The notes beneath the pieces were generated by a model, which worked only from the letters and a program-made list of their open reading frames with translations, was not told the origin of the DNA and did not search any database. Source: Cannabis sativa (lineage: Eukaryota > Streptophyta > Magnoliopsida > Rosales > Cannabaceae). From it: a DNA stretch of 64,000 nt. The stretch is from positions 46,809,442-46,873,441 of the forward strand of contig NC_083602.1 of NCBI RefSeq assembly GCF_029168945.1, given 5' to 3'. Below, one piece after another: positions 43,170 to 57,307 of the stretch (positions are counted from its first letter, which is position 1; the number at the start of each line of letters is the position of its first letter). The translations under genes and the position numbers were made by a program.

Positions 43170-46100
43170 GGACCAGGACCAGGACCTAAACCCAAACCCA
43201 AACCCAGATCAAAACCGAGACAAAGACCTAAACTCGAACCGAGACTAGGACTCGAACCCGTACCTAGACCGGCACCCAAACCCACACAATAATCGGGACC
43301 TGGACCCAGAATCAGGATAGGGACCTGGGAAACAGAACGAGGACCGGGACCTAGTACCCAACCCAGACCTTAACTTGAACCTAGGACCCAGCTTGTCACC
43401 CGGCACCAGAAATGGAACCAGACTGGGACCTGAGATTTGGATCCGGATCTAGACCAAGGGCTTGGACAAAACCCGTAGTCGTTGTCTAAATTTGGAACCT
43501 AGTCCTGGACCCGAACCCTGACAAGGACCCGAACCCACACCCAGACCTAAACCAAGTCCCAAACCTAAAAGTGGACTCGAACCCATAACCTGTGACCCAA
43601 AATTGGAACCAAAATTTGAAGGTGACCGGGACTGGAACTAGGAGTTGGACTTGGAATCATTACTGAAATTGGACCTAGATCCAGAACCATAACCGGCCTA
43701 GGACCCGGACTCCAAATACGACCTACACCCGAATTGGGAGCCGGACCCAGAATCCAAGCCAAACCTGTACTAGGGACCCGAACCTGAACTCAGACCCAAA
43801 CATAGAACAAGACTAGGGACATAGAACTAGGGTCGCGACCTAGAACCGCATCCCAGTCTCGATCCCGAAGCCAAATTCAGAAATGGGACCTGGGACCTGA
43901 ACCAGACCCAGACTGAGACCCGTGAAAATGATCCAGATCATGACTCAGGATTCGGGTAACGGGGCCTGGAACAGACCAGTAGTCGGTGTCTAGATCTGGG
44001 ACTCAGACTAGGACCAGAAGCCAGACGAAGAACCAAACCCGATCCCAGACCTAGACCATGGACCCAAAATTAGAACCTGAACAAGAATCGCCGAACCAGG
44101 ACCCTAGAACAAGACTAGGACCGTGACCAGGACCCGGACCTAGAACCGAACACAGAACTAGCCTCAGACCCAAACTGAGATTGGAACTCGGGCCCGGACA
44201 CGGTCGTCTACCTAGACCGTAACTAAGACCCGGACCAGGACCTAAATTTGGGACCCAATCCCAAACACAGACTTGGATGTAGATAGCGATCCGAATACAA
44301 CCCTGGACTCAGACCAAGACCCAGATTGGGATCAAAATGCTGGCCCTAGATTTGGACAGAGATCCTGACCCAGACCCAAACTTGGACCTGCTCTCGAGAC
44401 CCGAACTTGGACCTGGACCCGAACCTAGCCCCAGATCGGGGTCCCGACCTGGAGACAAACCCGGACACAGACTCGGACCCGAACTGAAACCCACACCTAA
44501 AATCAGACCCAAAGCTAGACCCGAACCATGACCCAAGCTAGAACCCAGACTAGGATCAGAACCAAGGACTTAGACCCAGAACTGAATCCAGACTCAGATC
44601 GGGATTGGAACTTGGGACTCGGACCCAACCTAGACCAAGACCCAGGACGCGAACCCACACCCGAAGCCTGCTGCTGACCTAGACTTAAATTCGGACCCGA
44701 ACCCAATCTCAGACTAGGACTCGAACTCCGACCCAAACTCAAACCCAAACTCAAACTCAGATCAATACCCAGACAGAGACCTAAACCCGAACCGAGACTA
44801 GGACTCGAACCCAAACGTAGACCGGGATTCAAACCCACACAATAACTGGGACTTGGACCAAGAATCAGGATAGGGACCTGGGAAAAAGAACTAGGACCGT
44901 GACCTAGTACCCGACCCATACCCGAACTTGAACCTAGAACCCAGCTGGTGACCTGGCACCAGAAATGGAACCAGACTGGGACCCGAGATTGGGATCCAGA
45001 TCTGGACCTAGGGCTTGGACAAAACCCTTAGTCGGTGTTTGAATTTGGGACCTAGCCCTGGTCCCGAACCCTGACAAGGACCCGACCCACACCCGGACCT
45101 GAACCCAGTCTCAAACCCAAAAGTGGACCCGAACCCGTACCTTGTGACCCAAAATTGGAACCAAAACCGAAAGTTGACCGGGACTGGAACAAGGATATGG
45201 ACTTGGAATCATAACTGAAATTGGACCTAGATCAAGAACCGTAACCGGACAAGGACCCGAACTCCAAATCAGACCAAGACCCGAATTGGGAGCCGGACCC
45301 GGTTCCCAACCCAAGCCTGGACTCGGGACCCGAACCCGAACCTGAACTCAGACCAAACATGAAACCAGACTAGGGACACAAAACCACTGTGGGGACCTAG
45401 AACCGCACCACAGTCTCGATCCCGAACCCAAACTCAGAAATGGGACCTGGGACCTGAACCAGAACCAGACCGAGACCTATAACAGTGATCCAAATCTTGA
45501 CTTGGGATTCGGGTAACGGGGCGTGGAACAAACCAGTAGTCGGTGTCTAGATGTGGGACTTAGACTAGGACTAGAACCCAGACGAAGAACAAAACCCTAA
45601 CCCAGACCTAGACTATGGACAAAAAATTAGAACCTGAACAAGAATCGACTAACCAGGACCATAGAAAAAGACTAGGACGGTGACTAGGACCCGGACCCAC
45701 ACCTAGAACCGCACAAAGACCTAACCTCAGACCCAAACTTAGACTGGAACTCGGGCCCGGACATGGTCGTGTACGAAGACAGGAACTGAGACCCAAACCT
45801 TGACCTAAATCAAGGACCCGATCCCAAACACAGACTTGGACCTAGATAGGGATTCGGATACGAACCTGGACTCGGACCAAGACACATAATGGGATCGAAA
45901 TGTTGGACCTAGATCTGGACCGAGATCCTGACCCAGACCCAAACTTGGACCCGCACTCGGGACCGAAACTTGGACCTGGACCCAAACCTAGACCCAGATC
46001 GAAGTCCAGACCTGGACACAAACCCGGACACAGACTCGAACCCGAACTCAAACACCCACACCTAGAATCAGACCCAACGCTAGACCCGAACCCGGACCCA

Positions 46101-49100
46101 AACTCGAACCCAGACCAGGATCAGATCCAAGGACTTAGACCCAGAACTGAATCCAGACTCAGATGGGGTTTGAACTTGGGACTCGGACCAAACCTAGACC
46201 ATGACCCAGGACGCAAACCCACACCCGGAACTTATCAAGACCTATACTGAAATTCGGACATGAACCCAAACTCAGACTAGGACTCGAACTCCGACCCGAA
46301 CTCAAACTCAGAATTGCAAACTGAACTAGAACAGAACTAGGACTAGGACCAGGACAAGGACCTAAACCCAAACCTGAAACCAGATCAAAACCCAGACAGA
46401 GACCTAAACCCGAACCGAGACTAGGACTCGAACCGGAACCTAGATCGGGACCCAAACCCACACAATAACCAGGACCTGGACCTAGACTCAGGATAGGGAC
46501 CTGGGAAACAGAACTAGGACCTGGACCTAGTACCCGACCCAGACCTGAAGTGGAACCTAGGACCCAGCTCGTGACTCGGCACCAGAAATGGAACCAGACT
46601 TGGACCCGAGATTGGGATCCGGATCTAGACCAATGGCTTGGACAAAACCCGTAGTCGGTGTCTAGATTTGGGACCCAACACAGGACCCGAACCCTGACAA
46701 GGACCCGAACCCATACCCGGACCTGAACCCAGTCCCAAACCCAAAAGTGGACTGGAACCCGTACCCTGTGACCCAAAATTGGAACCAAAACTAGAAGTTG
46801 ACCCGGACTTGAACTAGGACTTGGACTTGGAATCATAATTGAAATTGGACCTAGATCCAGAAAAGTAACCGGACCAGGACCCGGACTCCAAATACGACCT
46901 AGACCCGAATTGGGAGCCGGACCCGGATCCCAAGCCAAACCTGTATTAGGGACCCTAACCCGAACCTTAACTCAGACCCAAACATGGACCAAGACAAGGG
47001 ACACAGAACTAGAGTCGGGACCCAGAACCGCACCCCAATCTCGATCCCGAACCCAAACTCAGAAATGAGACCTTGGACCTGAACCAGAACCAAACCGAGA
47101 CCTGTGAAAGTGATCCAGATCTTGACTCGGGATTCAGGTAACGGGGCCTGGAAGAGACCAGTAGTCGGTGTCTAGATATGAGACTCAGACTAGGACCAGA
47201 ACCGAGACGAAGAACCAAACTCTAACCCAGACCTAGACCTGGGACCCAAAATTAGAACTTGAACAAGAATCGCCGAACTAGGACCCTAAAACAAGCCTAG
47301 GACAATGACCAGGACCCGAACCCAGACCTAGAACCGAACACAGACCTAGCCTCAGAACCAAACTGAGAGTGGAACTCGGGCCCAGACACGGTCGTTTACC
47401 CAAACCGGAACTGAGACTCGGACCTGGACCTAAATCTGGGACTCGATCCCAAGCATAGACTTCGACCTAGATATGGATCAGGATACGACCCTGGACTGGG
47501 ACCAAGAACCAGATTGGGATCGAAATGCTGGCCCTAGATCTGGATTGAGATACTGACCCAGACCCAAACTTGGACTTGCACTCGGGACCCAAACTTGGAC
47601 CTGGACCCGAACATAGACCCAGATCGTTGTCTAGACCTGGAGACAAACCAGGACACAGACTCGGACTCGAACTCAAACCAACACCTAGAATCAGACCCAA
47701 AGCTAGACCCAGACTCGGACCATAACTCGAACCTAGACCAGGATCAGAACAAAGGACATAGACCCAGAACTGAATCCAGACTCAGATCGGGATTGGAACT
47801 TGGGATTCGGACCCAACCTTGACCAAGACCCAGGACGTGAACCCACACTAGGGGCCTGATGTGGACCTAGACTGAAATCCAGACCCAAACCCAAACTCAG
47901 ACAAGGACTCGAACTCCGACCCGAACTCAAACCCAAACTCGAACTCAGAATCCCAAATGGAATCAGAACGAAACTAGGACTAGGACAAGGACCAAGACCT
48001 AAACCTAAACCCGAACAACGATCAAAATCCAGACAGAGACCTAAACCTGAACCGAGACTAGGACTCGAACCCGAACCTAGACCAGGAACCAAACCCACAC
48101 AATAACCGGGACCTGGACACAGAATCAGGATAGGGACCTGGGAAACAGAACCAGGACTGGGACCTAGTACCTGACCCAAACCCGAACTTTAACCTAGGAC
48201 CCAACTGGTGACCCGGCACAAGAAATGGAACCAGACTGGGAGCCGGGTTTGGGATCCGAATCTGGACCCAGGGCTTGGACAAAATGCTTAGTCGGTGTCT
48301 GGATTTGGGACCCAACCCTGGACCCAAACCCTGACAAGGACCCGAACCCACACCCAGACATGAACCCAGTCCCAAACCCAAAAGTGGACCCGAAACCGTA
48401 CCCTGTGACCCAAAATTGGAACCAAAACCGGAATTTGACAGGGACTGGAATTAGGACTTGGACTTGGAATCATAACTGAAATTGGACCTAGATCTAGAAC
48501 CGTAACCGAACCAGAACCTGGACTCTAAATCAGACCTAGACCCGAATTGAGAGCCGGACTCAGATCCAAACCCAAAACTGGACTCGGGACCCGAAACCGA
48601 ACCTGAGCTCAGACCCAAACATGAAACCAGACTAGGGACACGAAACTAGGGTCGGGACCTAGAACGGCAAGATCGAACCAGAACCAGACCGAGACCCGTG
48701 ACAGTGATCAAGATCATGACTCGGACTAGGACCAGAACCGAGACGAAGAACCAAACCCGAACCCAGATCTAGACTTGGGACCCAAAATTAGAACCTGAAC
48801 AAGAATAGTCGAAGTAGGACCCTACAACAGGACTAGGACCGTGACCAGGACCCGGACCCAAACTGAGAATGGAACTCGTGCCCGGACACGGTCGTGTACC
48901 CAGACCGAAACTAAGAACTGGACCAGGACCTAAATCTAGGAACCGATCCCAAACACAGACTTGGACCTAGATAGGGATCCGCATACAAACCTGGACTCGG
49001 ACCAAGACCCAGATTGGGATCGAAATGCTGGACCTAGATCTGGACTAAGATCCTGACCAAGACCCAAATTTGGACCCGCACTCGAGACAAGAACTTGGAC

Positions 49101-52100
49101 ATGGACCCGAACCTAGACCCAGATCGGGGTCCAAACCTTGACACAAACCCAGACATAGACTCGGACCTGAACTCAAACACCCACACCTAGAATATAACCC
49201 AAAGCTAGACCCGGACCCGGACCCAAACTCAAACCCAGACAAGGATCAGAACCAAGGACTTAGACCTAGAACTGATTCCAAACTCTATTCGGGATTGGAA
49301 CTTGGTACTCGGACCTAATTTAGACAAGGACCCAGGACGCGAACCCATACCCGGAGCCTGATCTGGACCTAGACTGAAATCTGAACGCGAACCCAAACTC
49401 AGACCAGGACTCAAAATCTGACCCGAAATCAAACCCAAACTCGAACCCAGATCAAAACTCAGACAGAGACCTAAAAACAAACTGAGACTAGGACTCGAAC
49501 CCGAACCTAGACCGGGACCCAAACCCGCACAATAACCAGGACCTATACCCAGAATAAGGATAGGGACTTGGGAAACAGAACTAGGACCGTGACCTAGTAC
49601 CTGACCCAGACCTGAACTTGAACCTAGGACCCAGCTCGTGACTCGGCACCAGAAAGAACCAGACTGGGACCCGAGATTAGGATCCAGATCTGGACCTAGG
49701 GCTTGGACAAAACCCGTAGTCGGTGTCTGGATTTGGGACCCAGCGCTGGACCTAAACCCTGACTAGGACCCGAACCCACAACTGGACCTGAACCCAGTCT
49801 CAAACCCAAAAGTTGACACGTACCCGGACCCTGTGACCTTAAATTGGAACCAAAACCGAAAGTTGACCGGTACTAGAACTAGGACTTGGACTTGGAATCA
49901 TAATTGAAATTGGACCTTGATCGAGAACCGTAACCGGACCATGACCCGGACTCCAAATCAGACCTAGACCCGAATGGGGAGCCGGACCTGGATCCCAACC
50001 CAAACCTGGACTCGTGACCCGAACCCGAACCTGAACTCAAACCCAAACATGGAACCAGACTAGGGACATAGAACCACGGTCGGGACCTAGAACCGCACCC
50101 CACTCTCGATCCCGAACCCAAACTCAGAAATGGGAACTGGGACCTGAACTAGAACCAGACCGAGACCCGTGATAGTGATCCAAATCTTGACTCGGGATTC
50201 AGGTAACGAGGTTGGGAACAGACCAGTAGTCAGTGTCTAGATCTGGGACTAGAACCTAGACGAAGAACCAAACCCGAACCCAGACCTAGACTTGGGACCA
50301 AAAATTAGAACATAAATAAGAATCGCCGAACCAGGACCCTAGAACAAGACTAGGACCGTGACCAGGACCCGGACCCAAACCTAAAACCGCACACAAAGCT
50401 AGCCTGAGACCGAAACTGAGACTGGAACTCTTGCCCAGACACGGTCGTGTACCAAGACCGGAACTGAGACCCAGACCTTGACCTAAATCTTGGACCCGAT
50501 CCCAAACACAGAGTTGGACCTATATAGGGATCCGGATACGAACCTGTACTCGGACCAAGACCCAGACTGGGATCGAAATGCTGGACCTAGATCTGGACCG
50601 AGATCCTGACCCACACCCAAACTTGGACCTGCACTCGGGACCGGAACTTGGACCTGGACCCGAATCTAGACCCTGATCGGGGTCTAGACCCTGACACAAA
50701 CCCGAACACAGACTCGGACCCAAACACAAACACCCACACCTACAATCAAACCCAAAGCTAGACTCGGACCCGGACCCAAACTCGAACCCAGATCAAGATT
50801 AGAACAAAGGACTTAGACCCAGAACTGAATCGAGACTCCGATCGGGATTGGAACTTGGGACTCGGACCAAACCTAGACCAAGACCCAGGACGCGAACCCA
50901 CACCCGGAGCCTTATCTTGACCTAGACTGAAATCGGAACCGGTACCCAAACTCAGACCAGGACTAGAACTCCCACCCGAACGCAAACCCAACTTGAACTA
51001 TGAATCTCAAATGGAACTAGAATCGAACTAGGACTAGGACCAGGACTAGGACCTAAACCCAAACCCGAACCCAGATCAAAACTCAGATAGAGACCTAAAC
51101 CCGAACCAAGACTAGGACTCGAACCCAAACCTAGACTGGGACCTAAACCCGCACAATAACTGGGACCTAGGCCCAGAATAAGGATAGGGACTTGGGAAAC
51201 AAAACTAGGACTGGGACTTAGTACCCGACCCAAACCTGAACTTGAACCTAGAACCCAGCTCGTGACTCGGCACCAGAAATAGAACCAGACTAGGACCCAC
51301 GATTGGGATCCGGATCTGGACCTAGGGCTTGGACAAGACCCGTAGTCTGTGTCTGGATTTGGGACCCAGCACTGGACCCGAACCCTGACAAGGACCGAAA
51401 CCCACACCCGGACCTGAACCCATACCAAAACCCAAAAGTTGACACGAACCCGTACCCTGTGACCTAAAATTAGAACCAAAACTGGAAGTTGACCGAGACT
51501 GGAATTAGCACTTTGACTTGGAATCATAACTGAAATTGGACCTAGATCCAGAACCGTAACCGGACCAGGTTCTGTACTCCAAATCATAGCTAGACTCGAA
51601 TTGGGAGCCGAATCTGGATCGAAACCCAAACCTAGACTCAGGACTCGAACCCGAACCTGAACTCAAGCCAAAACACCGAACCAGACTAGGGACAAAGAAC
51701 CAAGGTCGGGACCAAGAACCGCACCCCAGTCTCAATCCCGAATCCAAACTCAGAATTCGGACCTGGGTCCTGAACCAGAACTAGACCAAGACCCGCGACA
51801 GTGATCTTGATCTTGACTCGGGATTTGGGTAACGTGGCCTGGAATAGACCAGTTGTCAATGTGTGGATCTGGGACTCAGACTAGGACCAAAACTCAGACA
51901 AGGAACCAAATTCGAACCCAGACCAAAACCTGGGACCCAAAATTAGTACCTGAACAAGAATCGCCAAACTAGTACCCTAGAACAAGACTAGGACTCTGAC
52001 CAGGACCCGGACTGAGAATTAGAATCGAACACAGACCTAGCCTCAGACCCAAACTGAGACTGGAACTCGGTCCCGGACACGGTCGTGTACCCAGAGCGGA

Positions 52101-55100
52101 ACTGAAACTCGGACCTATACCTAGATCTGGGACCCGATCCAAAACACAGACTTGGACCTAGATCTAGACGGAGATCCTGACCCAGACCCAAACTTGGACC
52201 CGCACTCGAGACAAGAACTTGGACCTGCACCCGAACCTAGACCCAGATCGGGGTCCATACCTGGACACAAACCCGGACACAGACACCGACCCGAACTAAA
52301 ACACCCATACCTAGAATCAGACGCAAAGCTAGACCCGGACCCTGACAAAAACTCGAACCCAGACCATGATAAAAATGAAGGACTTAGAACCAGAACTGAA
52401 TCCCGACTCAGATCGGGATTGGAACTTGGGACTCGGACTCAACCTAGACCAAGACCCAGGACGGGAACCCACACTCGGAGCCTGATCTGGACCTAGACTG
52501 AGATCTGGACCCGAACCCAAGCTCAGACACGGACTTGAACTCCAACCCGAACTCAAACCTAAACTTGAACTCAGAATCGCAATTGGAACTACAACCGAAC
52601 TAGGACTAGGACCAGGACAAGGACCTAAACCCAAACCCGAACCCAGATCAAAACCCAAACAGATACCTAAACCCGAACCGAGACTAGGACTCGAACCCGA
52701 ACCTTGACTTAATCCAAATCCACACAATAACCGGGACCTAGACCGAGAATCAGGACAGGGACCTGGGAAACAGAACTAGGACCGGGACCCAGTACCCGAC
52801 CCAGACCCGAACTTGAAACTAGGACCCAACACGTGACCCGGCACCAGAAATGGAACCAGATTGGGACCTAAGATTGGGATCCAGATCTGGACCCAGGGCT
52901 TGGACAAAACCCGTAGTCGGTGTTTGGATTTGGGACCCAGCCTTGGACCAAAACCCTAACAAGGACCCGAACCCACACCCAGACCTAAACCAAGTCCCAA
53001 ACCCAAAACTGGACACGAACCCGTACCCTGTGACCCAAAACTGGAACCAAAACCGGAAGTTGACAGGTAGACTTGGAATCATAACTGAAATTTGACCTAG
53101 ATCCAGAACAGTAACAGCACCAGGACCCGAACTCCAAATCAGACCTAAACCCAATTGGGAGCCGGACCTGGATCCCAAACCAAACCTTGACTCGGAACCC
53201 GAACTTGAACCTAAACTCGGACCCAAACATGGAACCAGACTAGGGACACAGAACAAGGTTCGGGACATAGAACCGCACCCCAGTCTCAATCCCGAACCCA
53301 AACTCATAAATGGGTCCTGGGACTTAAACCAGAACTAGACCGAGACTCGTGACAGTGATCCAGATCTTGACTTGGGATTTGGGTAACGGGGCCTGGAACA
53401 GACCAGTAGTTGGAGTCTAGATCTAGGTCTCAAACTAGGACCAGAACATAGACGAAGAACCAAACCCGAACCAAGCCCTAGACTTGGGACCCAAAATTAG
53501 AACCTCAACAAGATCGTCGAACCAGGACCCTAGAACAAGACAACGACTGTGACGAGGACGCAGACCCAGACGTAGAACCAAACACAGACCTAGCCTCAGA
53601 CTCAAACTGAGACTGGAACTCAGGCCCGGACACGGTTGTGTACCCAGACCAGAACTGAGGCCTGGACTTTGACCTAAATCAAGGACCCGATCCCAAACAC
53701 AGACTTGGACCTAGATAGGGATCCGGATACGAACCTGGACTCGGACCAAGAACCAAGCTGGGAACGAAATGCTGGACCTAGATCTCGACCGAGATCCTGA
53801 ACCAAACCCAAACTTGGACCCGCACTCGCGACCCGAACCTAGACCAAGATCGGGGTCAAGACCTAGACACAAACTCGGACACAGACTCAGACCCACACGT
53901 AGAATCAGACCCAAAGCTAGATCCGGACCCGGACCCAAACTCAATACGAGACCAGGATTAGTACCAAGGACTTAGACCCAAAACTTAATCCAGACTCAGA
54001 TCGGGATTGGACCTTGGGACTTGGACCCAACCTAGACCAAGACCCAGGATGGGAACCCGCACCCGGAGCTTGATCTGGACCTAGACTGAAATTCAGACCC
54101 AAACCCGAACTCAGACCAGGACTCAAACTCCGACCCGAACTCAAACACAAACTCGAATTCAGAATCGCAAATGGAACTAGAACAGAACTAGGACCAGGAC
54201 CAGGACCAGGACCTAAACCCGAAACCGAACCCATATATAAAACAGACAGAGACCTAAATCGGAACCGAGACTAGGACTCAAACCCGAACTTAGACTGGGA
54301 CCCAAACCCACACAATAAACAAGACTTGGACCCAGAATCAGGATAGGGACCTGGGAAACAGAACTAGGACCGAGATCTAGTACCCGACCAAGACCTAAAC
54401 TTGAACCTAGGACCCAGCTCGTGACCCACCACTAGAAATGAAACCAAACTGGGACCCGAGATTGGGATCCATATCTGGACCCAGGGCTTGGACAAAACCC
54501 GTAGTCGGTGTTTGGATTTGGGACGCAGCCCTGGACCCGAACCCTGACAAGGACCCAAACCCACACCCGGACCTGAACCCAATCCCAAATCCAAAATTGG
54601 ACACGAATCCGTACCCTGTGACCCAAAATTGGAACCAAAATCGGTAGTTGACCGGGACTGTAACTAGGACTTGGAGTTGGAATCATAACTGAAATTGGAC
54701 CTAGATCCAGAACCGTAACTGGCCCAGGACCCGAACTCCAAATCATACCTAGACAAGAATTGGGAGCCGGACCCGAATCCCAACCCAAACCTGCCCTCGG
54801 GACTCGAACTTGAACCTGAACTCAGACCCAAACATGGAACTAGTCTAGGCACACAGAACCATGGTCGGGACCTAGAACCGCACCCCAGTCTCGATCCTAA
54901 ACCCAAACTTAGAAATGGGACATGGGACCTGAACCAGAACAAGATCGAGACCCATGACAGTGATCCAGATCTTGACTCACGATTTGTGTAACGGGGCCTG
55001 GAACAGACCAGTGGTCGGTGTCAAGATCTGGGACTCAGACTAGGACCAGAACCTAGAAGAAAAACAAAACCTTAACCCAGACCTAGACTTGGGACCCAAA

Positions 55101-55378
55101 ATTAAAACCTCAACAAGAATCGCCGAGCCAGGAGAATAGAACAAGACTACGACCGTGACCAGGACCCGGACCCAGACCTAGAACCGAACATAGACCTAGC
55201 CTCAGACCCAAACTGAGACTTGAACTCGGGCCCGGACACGGTCATGTACCCAGACCGGAATTGAGACCCGGACTTGGACCTAGATCTGGGACCCGATCCC
55301 AAACATAGACTTGGACCTAGATAGGGATCCGGATACGAACCTCGACTTGGACCAAGACCCAGACTGGGATCGAAATGC
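43170..55378 (+). repeat. Tandem array, segment 2
   Basis: Same array, same orientation. The GTAGTCGGTGT-type landmark of block 1 occurs near 43475, 45030, 46650, 48290, 49718, 51340, 52916 and 54505 (steps 1.43-1.64 kb); block 2 follows each by about 490-510 bp where retained, near 43981, 45538, 47162, 50230, 53408 and 55013. The unit near 48660-48720 and the one near 52140 carry internal deletions. Ends abruptly at the truncated copia-A. Confidence 0.92.
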
Positions 55379-56818
55379 AAAGAAAAATACAAATAGTTTG
55401 TCTAGAATTAATATCTAAAACTAAAAGTGTTTTTCTTAAAATTAACTTTAAAAATATTAAAATGAAAATAAATTTTCACATATTTTAAAAGTTAATTATG
55501 TTGCTAATTAAATTTTATTAGGTCAAACTAATATAATTAACCTAGTACAGTTACTTAAATCAGGCAAATGGGCCTTCACAATTGGTGTAGTTCATGTGAG
55601 GGGGTGCTGGGTTCCGTATGTCGTACCCACTTCTATGGCTCCCAACTCTCACACAAGAACCAAAAGAGAGGAATTTAACCTTAAAATGAATAACTGTTAT
55701 TAATTGAATAGTTCCAAGAATTAAATGGACCTAAATAAAATCAATCATGGTGTGACATTTTATTTAGCAACAATCTATATGCATCTATATAATAAAATAA
55801 AGACACAGCCTCACACAGGTACACACTTGGATGGATCCTATCATGTTGCTAGGTCATACACATATGAAAGAAGATTGTAAAATTTACCTGTTACAAAATA
55901 TTAACTTGACCAAGGGAGCCATCAGATCATTAGATCTGGCAAAAAGTAACCATGGCTATTTGCAATCAAGTAATAATAGGTTTTGAAAACTTACAAACAA
56001 GCTAAAACCACATACTCCTGCAACAAGGTTAGCTGGATAGTTGGAAGTAGGATTTATTTAATTTTAAATAATTAAATTTCAAAAATAATTAAATTAAATA
56101 AATAAAATATAATAAATATTTAATTTTTTAAAAAAATAATATTAATTTATTTTCGAAAAATAACATAAAATAAAATTAAATTAAATTTTTGAAAAATTAA
56201 AAAAAATTATTTATTTTTGAAAATAATATTATTAATTATATTTCAAAATTATTAAAAAAATATTTAAAATTAAACCCACAATTTTGAAAAATTAGGTTTC
56301 AACTAACCTAAATATCATTTCAAAATTTTGCTAACTACTTTTAAAAATTAAATGTTATTTATAAATAAAAATTAAATAAAAATTAAAAAAGATAAATTAA
56401 ATATCACTTTCAGATTTTAAATTTAATTTAAATAAATAAAATAACAAAATTTAAAAGTTAGCAAAATATCTTACATTTATTTAAAACTACATGATTATAG
56501 TTATCTTATTTTAAATTTAAATAAGGTCAAATTAATTAAAAAAAGTTTAATATGTGACCTTAAATTTAAAAATAAGATAAGATATAATCAAATTTAAAAA
56601 TAAGATAGATTATTAAGCAAAAAGATAGATATTTACTAATTTCAAATTCAAATTACACTAATATCAGGAATTAAATTTTAAAAAAAAATTAAATTAATTC
56701 ATTATGATAATTAGAGTTGAATTAGGAATAGTAAATATATAAACACAAAACTACACAAAAAATCGGAACTTAAATCCATGAAAAAGCATGAAAAAACGAA
56801 GAAAAACCAAAATTTTGG

Positions 56819-57042
56819 GAGCTGTACGGACGGTATGCGTTGCATACCATCCGCGCGCACACACTGGAGTGATTGGCCGAGAAACCTCGGCGGACAAGGG
56901 TGATTGCAGCCTTTGCGCGCGCGTAGGGAGGATCAGACAGGGATCCGCGCGCGTTGTTCAGACAAAATCTTGTCTGAACACGCGTGTGACCGAGAGGATC
57001 ACGGTTCCGCGCGCGCGTGAAGGTGCACAGTCACCTTATCTT
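56819..57042 (-). other. GC-rich structured island in the truncated copia-A leader
   Basis: Counterpart of 31353-31500 but longer. Hairpins: 56826-56838 with 56842-56854 (11 of 13 pairs), a perfect 11-bp stem TGTTCAGACAA (56955-56965) with 56970-56980, CCGAG/CTCGG around 56879-56892 and AAGGTG/CACCTT near 57020. The conserved AT-rich flanks on both sides match those of the other copy. Confidence 0.68.
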
Positions 57043-57292
57043 TTTTTGAATCTTCAAAAAATCATAACTAATTCCAATTAAATCAAAATTGAGTTCTGTA
57101 AAAAAGTAACTTGCTTAGTTTTTTCCATACTATCCAATAAATATAATTCCAGAAACAAAATTTCAATTATTTTTCACGAAAATTTACAAACACCAATCAA
57201 TCATCATATAACACTCAATACAACATGAAACCATCCAAATAACAAATAATCGTTTTAAAGTCCAAATTTCTTGCAAGCAAATCAATTAACAT

Positions 57293-57305
57293 GGCTCTGA
57301 GGCCA
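57293..57305 (-). other. Mutated primer binding site of the truncated copia-A
   Basis: Minus strand TGGCCTCAGAGCC versus TGGTATCAGAGCC at 31755-31767: two changes next to the tRNA CCA pairing, which should weaken priming. Confidence 0.75.
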
Positions 57306-57307
57306 GT

